Assembly: GCF_964355755.1 (NCBI RefSeq)
Contig: NC_092673.1
Span: 5,709,001 to 5,773,000 of the forward strand
Length of the DNA stretch: 64,000 bases
Direction: 5' to 3'
Source of the DNA: Antedon mediterranea
Taxonomy: Eukaryota > Echinodermata > Crinoidea > Comatulida > Antedonidae
Notes under the pieces: generated by a model
The model's database searches: none
What the model was told of the DNA's origin: nothing
Seen by the model: only the letters and a program-made list of their open reading frames with translations
Translations under genes and position numbers: made by a program
Shown here: positions 1-11,523 of the stretch, one piece after another
How the letters are laid out: each line of letters begins with the position of its first letter
Position numbering within the stretch: position 1 is the first letter of the stretch

Positions 1-50
1 CATCACACTTTTTTTGTCATACTAGTTTTATATTGTAGACAGAGCTTTAC
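1..50. mobile_element. Miniature inverted-repeat element, family A (one end only)
   Basis: This is the terminal part of a family whose fuller copy is at 10829-10986. The sequence 'catcacactttttttgtca' followed by a 'gtagacagagctttac' end is the shared right terminus. The rest lies left of the window. It abuts the EDRF1 exon ending at 51, and its terminal bases form the 5' splice site. Confidence 0.75.
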
Positions 51-3000
51 CTTTGGAGAGAACTGAGCTTGCGATATATGTGGAATCTCTTCAGTTTTGA
101 TGACTTCATATCGCTGTACAATGCCGTCAAGATGGTAGCACATTGCAAGCTCTGGAACGTTGCACATTAGGTTATCTAGCCAGTAGTCCATTCCAGTGAG
201 GACATTGATTGGGCTGTTAGCATCCCTAGAAAGGAAACCAGAAAGAGACATAGAGGACTTGTTGATTGGGTTGTTAGCAGCCCTCGAAAGGCATAGCTTA
301 AAAATGAATGACACAGCATCTGTCCACTGAGCTGTTAGAATCCCTAGAAAGGTATAACCAGAAACATACATACAGAACATTACGATTGGGTCTTTAGAAT
401 CCTTAGAAAAAAGTACAAGTTTGTGTAAGTATTCATTTTTGTACAATATCAAAAAAAAGATGTGCTTACCAAAAAAACTAAACAAACTTTTTGTGATGCA
501 ATGTACATTCACAAAACATAGTTTGCATACAATGTAGCGAGGGTACAAAATAGCTCCATACCATTTTACAGATATATCAGGAATTACCAGGGAAGATGCC
601 CACCCCATGTGTTTGGATGCATGCAGTTGCAAAATTTGTATAAGAAACGCTCTCTCTAGTATAGATGTATAATACCTGTAATTCATAAAAAAATACCTTA
701 ATCTTAGACTGACAGCAGGAAATGTTCCACCTCCAAATATTGGTAAGTCAGTACCCAGTAACATACTTATGTCTTCAAACTTCCAAAGTACTTGTCTTGC
801 AAAGTCAAACTCTGATGGCTTTCATAACATAAACATTAATAAAGTTTGACTTACAATCACTTAAGTAAAATTCCATTCTGGTAATTTTGATATCAGATGT
901 GTGGATATGTGCAGTAAAATTTGTATTATAAAAACTCATATTACCTATTATACCTAGAATGTATATTGTTTTTATTTGGAAAATCATATTGATATCTCTT
1001 TAATTGGGAAAGAAGTAATTACCTCAGGACTGGAGGTCTCTGGGGGTACTTGTTCCAATTGCATAGCCTCTTGGTCCAACTGTCCAATGCTTTTAAAAAT
1101 TAAGAAAATGTAATGGGCGAAATTAGCATAATTTCTAATTTCAACAAACCAACCACACAACAACTTTTCTAAATAGAAAAAACCCACTAAAAATGCTCCC
1201 TGATACGTAGTCGCAAGCAACCACTTTATTAATCGATTTGTCTGTTGGTTCAAAAGAAATCGCACTACTTACCTATGGTATAAGAACTTGGATAGAAGAT
1301 TCCATTTCTGTGAATTCTCCTTATGCTTTTTACGACGTTTAAAGTTTTTACCATCTTGTAGTAAGATTCCACGAATGAATGTGTAGAACCAATCATCAAG
1401 GTCATTCGACTATTATGAGTTGACAAGACAACAAAATAAATAAATAAATAACACATTTTCTTTTCCATTCAAACAATTCATTGACTCTTGTCAAAGTCAC
1501 ACATTAACTAAAAGTGGCTGACATAGCCCTGTGACTCTATAATAGGGTCATGGGGCTATGTCAGAGGTCGCAACATCAGGAGAATTTACATAATTTTTTT
1601 AATACATTAGCCAAATATAGAGAGTGCTATTTAAAACTAATTTAGGAATCAGCTTTAATGGGCATGTCATGTACTTTTGAAGCAAAACCCTTTTTAAGTT
1701 CTGTCTACACTATCAAACTTTATGTGACAACAAAATGTGATGTGCCCATAAAAGTATGGACATCATGATGTCATATCACTACCAAATTGATGTGTCGAGA
1801 AATTGCACAACGACATAAGATCAGTTGAAATATCCTTGGGAAACTCCCCGCTTATGCGAGGTCTGCTATGTGGGAATGCAAATTTAGGTTTTTCATTTAA
1901 TTGATTGTATTGGTGAAAGCAAAAACAGAAAGTGATGTGTATGGAGTACCTGGGATGTTCCAAAGTGTTGATACAGATCGAGTTCATCTAGAAGCAATGT
2001 CTTGTCAATACGGTGAACAGCCATGCTTATTTGTGACTTACTAAACGGCATCTTCAGAAGTTTTTTTATATTCTGTAAAAATAAACCATTGATAAAATGA
2101 TAAGAATATTATTAAAGTTCAAATTTCTCAATTCTCAAGATAAACAATAATCGTTAAATGTTTAAAAAAAAGTTAAATGTATTATTCTTAGTCCTCAAGC
2201 TTAACTGGAAACTGAGGAAATGGATTAGCCCCTCCACTGACCCACGGCAGTCAGCAGTGCAGCGCCTACCAGATCAGCACACCGGAACACGATTCCCTTC
2301 TCTTTTCAAATAGTTTAATGTGCATTATAAAGTACACCAACAGCTTTACATCTCATCCGAAGGACAAGGCAATGAGAGTATTAGGCTCTTACAGATAGGC
2401 TCGAACCCATGCCTATCACAGTTTAGGTTAGGTGGTGAATACATGCATCGCCACACTTTATATTCATAGTGGTAAATGTTTAACTGTCATCACTTAATAC
2501 TTACCTCTGATGCAGTAATTACATTAACTTCTGTTACGGTTTCAGGATATCTGTCTGCCATTAACAAACTGTACGAGGACAAATAAAAAACAATGTTTTA
2601 TATCAACAATATATTTATATAAGTAGGGTCTATGCAGAGTCAGTTTTTAATACTAAATTAATGCTCTAAAAATGTCTTGTGCATTTAACAGTCTTTGATC
2701 AAATGCATACTAGTTGCTGTTAAGTCCTTTTTCCACTAGTTCCTTTGTTTTTCTATTCAGCGAAATTTTTAGTTTGAACAGTTCCTACTTTTAGCAAACC
2801 AAATAATTTTGCAACCTATCACAGCTCGGGAAATGAGTTGTCACACGTTCATGAGCACTCATGCGAATCGAACGGCTCAGATGTTACACAATGGAAATGA
2901 AAATCGCAGCTATTCATTCTTGTAGTGCAAAGTGCAACAAATGTTTTTTCTCTGCAAAAGAATTGGATTAGAGCAACTAAATTCACCTAGTGGTAAACAG

Positions 3001-3694
3001 ACTCAAATTCTGTCCTGCGCACACCATGCCTTTTATGCTTTACAACAAAAATGGATATACAGTATAAATACTCTACCTTGAAAACTTTGCGCTTTGACTG
3101 TTAAGCCAATTCCTAGGCACCTTGAAGTATTTCTTGCCTCTAAGCCAGTTATCTGGAGGTTCACGGAGATTTGTGTGAAGCTCAAGTCGAGAGAACTTTG
3201 CAACGGCCAATCTCTTGGGGTTTGTGTCTTGGACTGGGCCATAAAAAACCTTTTCCTTATAATAAAAAATAGAATATTTAGTATTAATTTATTAAGCATT
3301 TTTATGGCAAAACTATTATGAGAACAATACATTATAAGACATATAACATGGGTTTAGGGATGTAGCCAATCAGATGCGAGTGCGTTGCATACAAAATCAA
3401 ATAAGCAAACAAATCTAAAGTAAAACAGCTAGAAACTATTTGCAGAGCTTTCAGGAAACACTAATAATATTATTATATATTATTATAATACTGTACAGTA
3501 TATATAAATTTGAGAGACATAGAACCGCCCAGTATAATGTAAGTATGTTGCTTTAATTTAAATGAATTGTGAACAACATATGGGCTAGTCTTCACGATGA
3601 ACTAACTACAATGTCCTTATACCTCTTCAATTTGTTGGTCACTCCTCAAAACCAAGTCTGGATTTCTGGTCTCATCTGAGTTTAATTCAGCCAT
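51..3694 (-). CDS. EDRF1: EDRF1 (erythroid differentiation-related factor 1), N-terminal part, truncated by window edge
   Basis: Minus-strand gene; eight coding exons are readable: 3694-3623, 3255-3077, 2568-2505, 2072-1950, 1409-1273, 1089-1023, 818-697 and 225-51. Together they give 939 nt, or 313 codons in one continuous frame. All introns are GT-AG. The start is the ATG at 3694-3692 (MAELNSDE). Recognition rests on stretches that match vertebrate EDRF1: NIKKLLKMPFSKSQISMAVH, LPIFGGGTFPAVSLRLR, SPINVLTGMDYWLDNLMCNV and YEVIKTEEIP. The human protein is about 1,200 residues, so roughly three quarters lies left of the window. EDRF1 is a nuclear protein reported to influence globin-gene expression and GATA1 activity in vertebrates; its role in an invertebrate is unknown. 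The stretch aligned to human residues of about 40-100 is poorly conserved. The donor of the last visible exon (GTAAAG at 50-45) lies in a miniature transposon end. Exon borders are inferred from splice consensus and frame. Confidence 0.9.
206..400 (-). repeat. Degenerate tandem copies of an EDRF1 splice-acceptor/exon-start segment
   Basis: The true acceptor (AG at 227-226) and exon start, coding RDANSPIN, is followed upstream in the intron by at least three decayed copies. They carry variants of 'gattgggctgttagcatcc' near 206, 256, 331 and 383. The second copy still reads as RAANNPIN. This is a local duplication of an exon-intron boundary. Confidence 0.7.
1695..1795. mobile_element. Family A miniature element, truncated
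   Basis: It begins with the family terminus 'taagttctgtctacactat', continues into 'aaaatgtgatgtgcccata' and the 'catgatgtcatatcact' core, and stops without the second terminus. It lies in the EDRF1 intron between the exons at 1950 and 1409. Confidence 0.7.
2225..2455 (-). mobile_element. tRNA-derived SINE (minus strand)
   Basis: Read on the minus strand, the segment holds a perfect RNA polymerase III box B (GGGTTCGAGCC, complement at 2398-2408). A body including 'ccttgtccttcggatgag' follows. It sits in the EDRF1 intron between the exons at 2505 and 2072. The A box is less clear. Confidence 0.55.
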
Positions 3695-5227
3695 TTTAAC
3701 AACAATCTGCTCAATATAATAACAACAAATAGTATATGGAGTTAATATGGTTCATTAAATATTTGTGTATTTATTCTTGTTCCTTTTAAATTTAATCTAT
3801 TTTTTATGCAATATTTGTGCAAAGAAATTCTTACACTTTTAGGAAAGTCAAATTGCAGATTGGCTTTCATAGCACTGTGTAATTTAAACATATTATTGAC
3901 TGCCGATCCTGCAATCTGGTCTTCTATTTTATGTACACCATTAACCTTTACAAAACTATGACCTAGAAAACGTTCTGGTCAGCCTCTCAGTACAGTAATG
4001 GTACCCGGATGGGCAACGGTTTTCTTCGAGTTATATCCTTAAATCCGTACATGCATTTCTGTATGCAAAAACAAAAATACCTTACGCTGAAGCTTGAAGA
4101 GACTGGGTTCTAAAAATCCCTGCAAACCATGCATAAATAATGTTATTATCCGTGAGAGAAAGGCTTGAGTATGTTATTCATTCATTTTTTAAATACTGTA
4201 ATGACATTTTATTTGTGAAGAAAACAAAAGTTAGTCTATTATTATTATAATCCTTACCTCTCATGCCCCAACTTATTTACTGAAATAAAGAAGAAATACA
4301 CAGTAAGAAAACAAAAATCAAAACATTAGTAGGCCTAAGCCGGTTAAGCTTAGCCTATGGCTACAAACGGAACACTGAACTTGAAGACTGGATGGCCTGG
4401 GCTTTCTCTCAACTAGCGAGGCATGACTTAAAATGTTTCATATACTTAGATAGTAGGCCTGAGTCTTTAGACCTACTAGGCTTAGGCTAGGCTACTACTA
4501 CTCCTCTATACCTACAACCTAGGGATCATAGTACTCTTAGATCTATAATTTATTGTCACTATTTAGCCTTATTTTTCTCAAATTACCTAAAACAAAATTA
4601 CCTGAAACAACATTCTCTATTTTGTTTTTTTCCCAGGTAATTTGACCTTTTTCTGAATGGGTTATTCTATTATTAATCGGACGATTTCTTTATATTTAAT
4701 ATGATATCAACTAAATTAATACAATATAGGTAGGCCTAGTCACAGTAATCTGCAATATTTTTGAAATTTTAAAATATTAATTTCCTAGTTTTACCTAAAT
4801 TTGGAATATCCTTTTTTCAACAACACATGTTTTAAAAAAAATAAAATTTTAGAATCATGTTCTCCCCTAAACGAAAATTGACCAACCTTAGTGGTGATTT
4901 GTCAAAAACATGGCCACTTACAACGTTTGTAAAACTTTCTTGAAGATTTTCCTGAAAATCTTATTCTTATGCTTATTTTTTGTACCGTTATCTGGTAATA
5001 TAATATATATTATACTGTATCTATTTTTTTTAAACTATATTCTGTGACACGTCCTATAGTTAGGCCTTATAATACTACCTAGGACCCTAGCTAGGCTAGC
5101 TAGCTAGGCTTACTACTAACGGATTCCCCTACTAACTAGGCCTAACCTACTCTACTCTATAGGCTAGGGCCTAGGCCCCTAGAGGCCTCCCTCCTAGAGG
5201 CGTTCTTTAGTAGTAGTAGTAGTAGTA
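3695..5227. other. Intergenic DNA upstream of EDRF1, no gene seen
   Basis: This probably includes the EDRF1 promoter and 5'UTR. It is AT-rich with many 'taggcctaggctag' low-complexity tracts, densest at 4320-4520 and 5040-5190. It ends in a short (tag)n run at 5208-5227 that borders the LINE. No coding exon was recognised. Confidence 0.6.
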
Positions 5228-8011
5228 GAAACAGAGGAATGTCGCAAGTGCAAACGTGAGAAAGGCACGTATAGAACATGAGCAAAAGTTAATGAAGAAC
5301 TTTAAGAAAAATCCTAAGCCAGTGTACAAGTACATTAGGGAACAACAAAAAGTAAAAGAAGGTGTAACTAATCTTGTAAAAGAAGATGGAAGTTTGACCG
5401 AAAATGACCAGGAAGAAGTTGAAATGTTGAGCAAATTTTTTCAATCTGTATATACCCATGAACCAGACCCTCCCCAGTTTGATAGCAGGAACAGCGACAA
5501 CATTCTTGAAATATTGTATTTTCGGTAGAAGATGTTCAGAAAAAATTTAATCAACAGCAACCAAACAAAGCTCCTGGTCCAGATGGTGTCCACCCTATGG
5601 TTCTGAACCAATGTGCCAGTTCTCTAGCTCATCCACTTACTATCATTTTCAAGCTCTCCCTTGAGACAGGTAAATTACCAAAAGATTGGAAGACTGCAAA
5701 TGTCACACCAATTTTCAAGAAAGGATCCAAGAAGAAAGCTGAAAATTATCGGCCCATCAGCCTAACATCAATACCATGTAAAGTTTTTGAATCAATCATC
5801 AAAGACAATCGCCCGTATTCTTAAACCGGACTTTAGTCGTAGTTCGAGCTAAAACTAAAAAAATGACGTCATTTTAATTCATAAACCGAACTTCAACTAA
5901 ATCACCGACTAAATCAGGCCAACCTCGACTAAATCGAGACGGATTTTGATCGATTTTTTTAGTCCTGGAGAGGGCAGACTAAATGGTCGACTAAATGGTT
6001 TTTAAACGATGTTTATAAAAAACGTAACAGTCATTGAGTTGTTATATTGGCCAGATATTGAAGAATGAAATATCTATATTTATATTAGCTTAATTAAATA
6101 TACAGTGGTATAAATTATAATAATGAAAATCATCTTTATTTACAACTGTATACAAATTACATTATTTTCTTCGCGCAAGTCCGACTTGAGCTACGTCACG
6201 CCATAGCGACAATGGGAGATGCGGCAATTCACCACGCGATGGAATGTTTAGGGGGCCTAGCGCTTTCTTGTCACGCTATGAAGTGCGTGGTTCGTGGCGA
6301 TCATACTTTGTTGGGGGCCTAGAAAATATAAAAGTTACCGTACCGCCATGGTTCCTAAATATATTTTAAAGATTTTATTTGTTGTTAATCAAATATACTT
6401 CACTGTTAAATTATTACTGATATTGTTCTAATAATTAACGATTAAAATTATTTTTCATGTATATAGTCCTGATGCGTAAAAAGTGTTGTAAGAAATGGAA
6501 AGTGATATCAATGCGCAAAATTTCGTCTGCTCCTCAAATACTCTCTTGTCATTGGCCAATGTATAGCCTTTGTTACCCAGACGTGTGCAACTCGACTAAA
6601 AGCTCGACTTCATTAAGTCGAACTGCAAACTTCGACTACTTCGTTTTTGAATCGAATTTGAAGTAATAGTTCGAACTACGACTTTTCCAAGTCGAACTTC
6701 GAACTACGACTAAAGTCCGGTTTAAGAATACGGGCGTATGTGCTTGGCTTTGTTAAAGGAAGTAGAATGCTGTCTAGGTGTCAACATGGATTCCTAAGTG
6801 GTAGGTCTTGTCTAACAAATTTGCTACAAACATTCGAAACAGTCACTGAAGCTCTAGATAGTGGTGAAGATGTGGATATCGTATACCTTGATTATATGAA
6901 GGCGTTCGATAGCGTTCCACATCGAAGACTAATTCACAAGCTGATAGGCTATGGAATATCTGGTAAGACTATAAATTGGATAGCTGAGTTTCTGGCAGGA
7001 AGAACACAGAAAGTAATTGTAAGAAATACAACATCCAAACCGGTAGATGTAGTGAGTGGAGTCCCACAAGGATCAGTCCTTGGCCCAATCCTATTCATCC
7101 TCCTCAACGATCTTCCAGATAAAATTATCAGCGCAGACTTTAACATGTTTGCAGATGATGCAAAGATTATAAAGACCATCAAAGAAAAATCGGATTCAAG
7201 AAAACTTCAAATTGATCTTGATAGGGCTCAGGAATGGTCAGAAGACTGGCTGCTAAAATTCAATACCAAGAAATGCGAAGTGCTCCATGTTGGCAGAAAG
7301 ACAGAGAAATCAAAATATTGTCTAAATGGAGAAACGTTATTGGCAGTAAACGAAGAAAAAGACCTTGGTGTTATCTTCACTAGCGACTGCAAGCCAAGCC
7401 GACAGTGTGCTGCAGCAGCAGCTAGAGCGACGAATAGTATGAGAACTGTCAAAAGAACATTCAAAAATATTGACAAAGAAAGTTTTCAGGTCATGTACAA
7501 GGCATACATCCGTCCACATATGGAATACTGTATACAGTCCTGGTCTCCTTTCTATAACAAAGACAAAGAAATCTTGGAGAAGGTGCAGAGAAGAGCTACA
7601 AAGATGGTCAAGTCAATAAGTGATCTACCATATGAAAAAAAGTTAGAATATCTTGATCTTCAAGAGACAAGAAGACTACGAGGAGGTTTGATTGAAGCTT
7701 TCAAAATTTTGAAAGGCTTTGAGGATATTGACCCAAAAGATTTATTTAAATTATCTCACAACATCAGAACCAGGGGACACAGCTTAAAACTATATCGTCC
7801 AAAACTTAGAGGAAATCTTATGTGCAGGTAACTTTTTTACCATCAGAGTCATACATCACTGGAATTCTCTGCCTGAATATGTAATACAAGCCTCTTCAGT
7901 GAACATCTTTAAGTCTAGACTTGACTATTTTCGGCTAGAAATGGAATCTAATAGGCACTAGCCTAAACTATTTCCATCAAACATTAAGTGTAAGTGTAAG
8001 TGTAGTAGTAC
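5228..8011 (+). mobile_element. 5'-truncated non-LTR retrotransposon (CR1/L2-like), broken ORF
   Basis: The coding sequence starts abruptly at about 5228 without an endonuclease domain. It reads through RKARIEHEQ and then breaks in frame near 5520. It resumes with APGPDGVHP and ENYRPISLTS. An inserted element at 5810-6737 interrupts it, and it continues from 6740 with SRCQHGFLSGRSC, VYLDYMKAFDSVPH, GVPQGSVLGP and the catalytic FADD box (MFADDAKII). A second frameshift lies near 7826. The typical C-terminus (HHWNSLPEYV) then runs to a stop at 7959-7961. The 3' end carries short 'taagtg' repeats at 7986-8003. Family knowledge places this in the Jockey/CR1/L2 group; the exact clade is uncertain. 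The copy is dead. Confidence 0.85.
5810..6737. mobile_element. Inverted-repeat DNA element nested in the LINE
   Basis: The left end 'cgcccgtattcttaaaccgg' and the right end 'ccggtttaagaatacgggcg' are perfect inverted repeats. The match continues inward through 'actttagtcgtagttcga'. The interior is non-coding, with scattered 'tcgaact/agttcga' motifs. Flanks are 'aat' and 'tat', so a clean target duplication is not evident. The insertion splits the reverse transcriptase ORF, which makes it younger than the LINE. Confidence 0.85.
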
Positions 8012-8191
8012 GTAGGGCGCGCCTCCCTAGAATTATTACCACCCGCCAGCCAGTAATATATAGTAATATATATAGGCCCTAGGCTAGTGCCTATAATTAT
8101 ATATAGGTAGGGCGGCCTAATAGGCACTATAATAGAGGCCGGCTCTTAGTTAGTGCCAGCTAGGTAGTATCCCTAAAAACCTAAACTAGCT

Positions 8192-10740
8192 ATGACAAGG
8201 CTAGTATTACTACTGTTACTGTTAGGAATGTCTATTCAGTATAGTATTTACACTTTAACAGCTAAAAGGCCTGGGCTAAAAATAAAAGGCTATCTTTTTA
8301 TTTATATTTTTAGGATATTCAGCTAAAGAAAATTTATTCTTTGAAATTCTCGAACCTGAAAGTTTAAATTATGTGTTCAAAGTTCGTCAAGCAAAATCGT
8401 TTGGTGGAATATTTGTAAGTATATAGGGGCCTATTATTTTATAGTAGTACATTACTTGCTTCTTATTGAGCTGAGTATTGATAATATTAAATGTGATTGA
8501 TCATAACTTTATTGTCGTAATGTTCTTATTGCTATCTTTCAGAATCTTCAGTTCAGTCGTATTAGTTTAGTTCTTGCGGACCCTCTTCATGGGTGTTCAC
8601 CATTGCAAAATAGTTACTTAGTTCAGAATAGTGTTGTGTTAATCCAGAGGGGGTAAGTATAGATGATACAATTCCCAATGTTGTATGTATTAATCCCAGA
8701 GGGGGTAAGTGTAGATGATACAATTCCCAATGTTGTATTAATCATCTAAAAAGGGAGAAGTATAGATAATACATTTTACTGTCCCACTCCCTACTATAAT
8801 AAGGACCTTTGTATGTCATGTTAATCCACTGTGGGCATGCAGAGATATTGGGACTCGTTCCTTCCTGCTCCTCCGAACTTTGAACACAGTTTTGATTTCT
8901 AAGTCCAAGCAAAAACCGACAACTCATCATTGACCTGATCTAGCATAAGCATCTTTTTAAATTACTGTATTTTCACAGGGAGTGTTCATTTCTTTCAAAA
9001 ACATTAAATGCTGAACAGGCTGGTGCAATGGCAACGGTGATATATGATAAAGATACTAGTAACGATTGGCAATTTATTGACATGGTAGAAGATGGTACCG
9101 AGAGAAAGGTCACCATTCCGGCTGTCTTCCTTCTTGGAAGAGATGGGTAAGTTAGCAATGTTGTTGACCGAGATAACTAAATTCATTGTGCACATTTTTT
9201 TTTATATATAAAAGGGGCAGTGGTGTAACACATAGGCTTGAAGCCCCTGGTTTGGACACCGGCATTGTTAACCAGACATACTGTAACACCTTTTTATCCG
9301 GGCGATGCTCAGATTTTAAATTGCCACGTATTACCATAAGCGAATTCATTCGGTGGCAATCTCATTCACAAGACACACATATGCACAAGATGCTCTACAT
9401 AAACAAAGTCTTAATTATTACAAGTCTTTGGGAGTGTCATTAGAAAAAATCTTAACATACGACAGGACTAGAACACAGGACCCTTGGATTTGTAGCCAAG
9501 CATCAATTATAACCACCAAGCCACAACTCCACTCCATACAGAGATATTGATACGTGTGTCCTTGTTGTTTCTAGGTCTAGGCGATGACACATCAATTTAC
9601 GTGGTCTAGTTCAGTCATTGCAAATCTCCCTATTACTACCCAGTGTATTCCAAGTTGATTTTTGGCTTCGATGTTAAAATAATCACTATCAAATTTGCTC
9701 CATTTTACTGTGATCTTTTTAATAAACCATAAACATTTTAAACCAATATATATACCAGTATACCAATTTGTCAAAAGACTTTGTAGATTGTACAAGAGTG
9801 AAGTTAATAAATAATAATAAAAAAATAAATAAAATAAATTCAGTTAAAGACCCCTTCCCTGCAATTTTGGACGTTTTTTGGAAAATAATACATATATATC
9901 ACTTTAAAAACATTAAACCATGTCATTCCTTGTCTTAAATGTACGTTTTATGGTAAATTATGATAAAAAGTGAGAAACAATGCACTACCTAAGTAGCTCG
10001 CGGCAATCGACCTCTCGTGGACGGTCTTAGGCCTAGCCTAGCTAGGCTTAGTTTTGTAGGCCTAGCTGGTAAACATCGGTAACGTACGAACATCGTACGC
10101 TACCTATATACCTAGGCTGACGTTGTATAGTTGCTGCATTAATTGTCTTTCTATTTTTGCCAGACTCCGTTGATACAAATTGGGGGAAACCCGGTATTTT
10201 CGCTGAAAAGTTAGGAGTCTTCCATTTGTTTTGGCCTCACAATCGATCGAAAAGTGGGCGAATTACAGGTGAAAAACAAAAATATCAATCCGTGCGCAAT
10301 GCATTTTGGGATTTATAGCGGGCCGCTATAATTATTAGAATCGACTTATTTTTCACATTTTTAACCGTTTAAAGACGAAAAAAGTTATCGCAATAGGACC
10401 ATATAGTATTATTTTTACATTAAATATAGTTTGTGATCTTAAATTAGATCTAAAAAACGTAGGGAATGGGGCTTTAAGTATGATGTTTGCACACCGAGAG
10501 ACGCACCCCCTGGCGCATATACCCATGTGGTCCTTCGCCAGTATTCATCCAGATCCAAATCCAGTACATTTTTAGTTTGGTTATTATTATTATTTATGCA
10601 ATAATTGTTTTTTTTGCAGACATAATATACGGCAGGTTTTAGAAAACAATGAAATGTCGGAGGCAATTATCTCAATACCAGTCAACGTGACAGGTGTTCC
10701 ATTCCACAGTTACAAATTTCCACCATGGTCACTTGTGTAA
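8192..10740 (+). CDS. PRADC1: PRADC1-like secreted protease-associated domain protein
   Basis: Five exons, 8192-8243, 8314-8414, 8543-8652, 8979-9146 and 10620-10740, give 552 nt (183 residues plus stop). Human PRADC1 has 188. The N-terminus (MTRLVLLLLLLGMSIQY) is a signal peptide. It is followed by AKSFGGIF, then the PA domain (roughly residues 50-165) with the paired cysteines in HGCSPL and ECSFLSKT, IPAVFLLGRDG, and the conserved tail ISIPVNVTG...PPWSLV. PRADC1 is a small secreted glycoprotein of incompletely known function; PA domains usually mediate protein interaction and have no catalysis of their own. The exon 1 donor (GTATTT at 8244) is weak but is the only one I found that keeps frame. 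Exon 3 ends at a donor that has been tandemly duplicated. The gene starts about 180 bp after the LINE 3' end. Confidence 0.9.
8640..8750 (+). repeat. Tandem duplication of the PRADC1 exon 3 splice donor
   Basis: The segment 'ccagagggggtaagtatag' plus about 35 bp more occurs at 8644 and again near 8696, with one intact GGGGGTAAGT donor in each. A third decayed copy is near 8745. The first donor is taken as the real one because it keeps the frame. Confidence 0.8.
9340..9545 (-). mobile_element. tRNA-derived SINE in PRADC1 intron 4
   Basis: The minus strand reads 'tggcttggtggttataatt' (A-box-like) followed by 'tgttctagtcc' (B box, complement at 9465-9475). A body ending 'ttatgtagagcat' follows. 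The same arrangement occurs on the plus strand at 36711-36890. Confidence 0.55.
9844..10477. mobile_element. TTAA-flanked non-autonomous DNA element, family B
   Basis: TTAA (9844-9847) is followed by AGACCCCTTCCCT. The other end is AGGGAATGGGGCT followed by TTAA (10474-10477), so termini are inverted and the target duplication is TTAA. A full copy in opposite orientation lies at 46348-46895 with the same interior. No ORF. TTAA targets are typical of piggyBac or Kolobok transposases. It fills much of PRADC1 intron 4. Confidence 0.85.
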
Positions 10741-10828
10741 TAAGAGCGTTTTAAGGCTCAGTACAACTATTATTATTAGTGTTATTGTTATTGATTTCTT
10801 CATTAAGGCCAAAGATGTTTTAGTGTAT

Positions 10829-10986
10829 TAAGCTCTGTCTACACTATCAACTGTGTGACAAAAAATGTGATGTGCCCATATATGGACACGATGTTATATC
10901 ACAACCATATTTTGACATATCACTATCATATTTGGGTACATCACACTTTTTTTGTCAAATTAGTTTGACAGTGTCGCCAGAGCTTT
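10829..10986. mobile_element. Family A miniature inverted-repeat element, near complete
   Basis: Termini 'taagctctgtctacactatc' and 'gacagtgtcgccagagcttta' are inverted repeats. The interior holds 'aaaatgtgatgtgcccata', a 'catgatg'-like core and repeated 'tatcactaccatatttg' motifs, then 'acatcacactttttttgtca'. It lies just downstream of PRADC1. The TA at each border fits a TA target site. Confidence 0.8.
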
Positions 10987-11099
10987 ACTGTATTTTCCTA
11001 TACAATTATATAGTTCTTATGTAATATATAGTTATAAAAGCATTAGTAATTGACTAATTCAAATTTCACATGGGCATTAAATGAGTAAATCCAGCATTG

Positions 11100-11260
11100 T
11101 GCATAAGAGGTGGGGGAGGGGGGTGGAGGGTGGCCTGAAGCCCCTGGTTTGGAGACAGGCATTGTAACCTTTTTGACATAATTGTAATCTAAATCTTGTC
11201 ACTATAAGTGCATGGCTGCATTGAATCTCTTGTGCTTCAATCAGAAGTTGATATGTATGG
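11100..11260. repeat. Dispersed repeat fragment shared with 9210-9290
   Basis: The stretch 'cctgaagcccctggtttgg' with 'caggcattgtaacc' occurs here and near 9237, in PRADC1 intron 4. It is probably a SINE relic; the family is not recognised. Confidence 0.45.
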
Positions 11261-11404
11261 TACACTTTAACATTAATTACCAATGTTATTCATTGCTTGT
11301 TAAGAAATAAATGTTATTGATAACTGTTATGTTAATTTAATGTGATTTTTATGTCTTTGTACAGTAAATTAATTTTCCTGCAAATTTTATAAATTATTGT
11401 TATA

Positions 11405-11490
11405 GCAATGTTTCATCACCTTGGAGTTTTCTCTTTATCACCTTTGAGTTTTCTCTTCATCACCTTTGAGTTTTCTCTTCATCAACAGAG
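11405..11490. repeat. Short tandem repeat, about 26 bp x 3
   Basis: 'tcacctttgagttttctct' is repeated three times with minor changes. It is followed by an inverted 'gagaactcaaa' at about 11488. Confidence 0.75.
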
Positions 11491-11523
11491 AACTCAAATT
11501 TTCATGTTTGTCTTTAAAGGGTA

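Noticed and set aside
3-764. Single long 253-codon ORF as a gene
   Set aside because: It joins two EDRF1 exons (818-697 and 225-51) through an intron that happens to stay open; the intron part has no similarity to EDRF1 and contains repeat copies.
5207-5434. Minus-strand ORF over the LINE start
   Set aside because: Antisense of the retrotransposon coding sequence and a (tag)n run.
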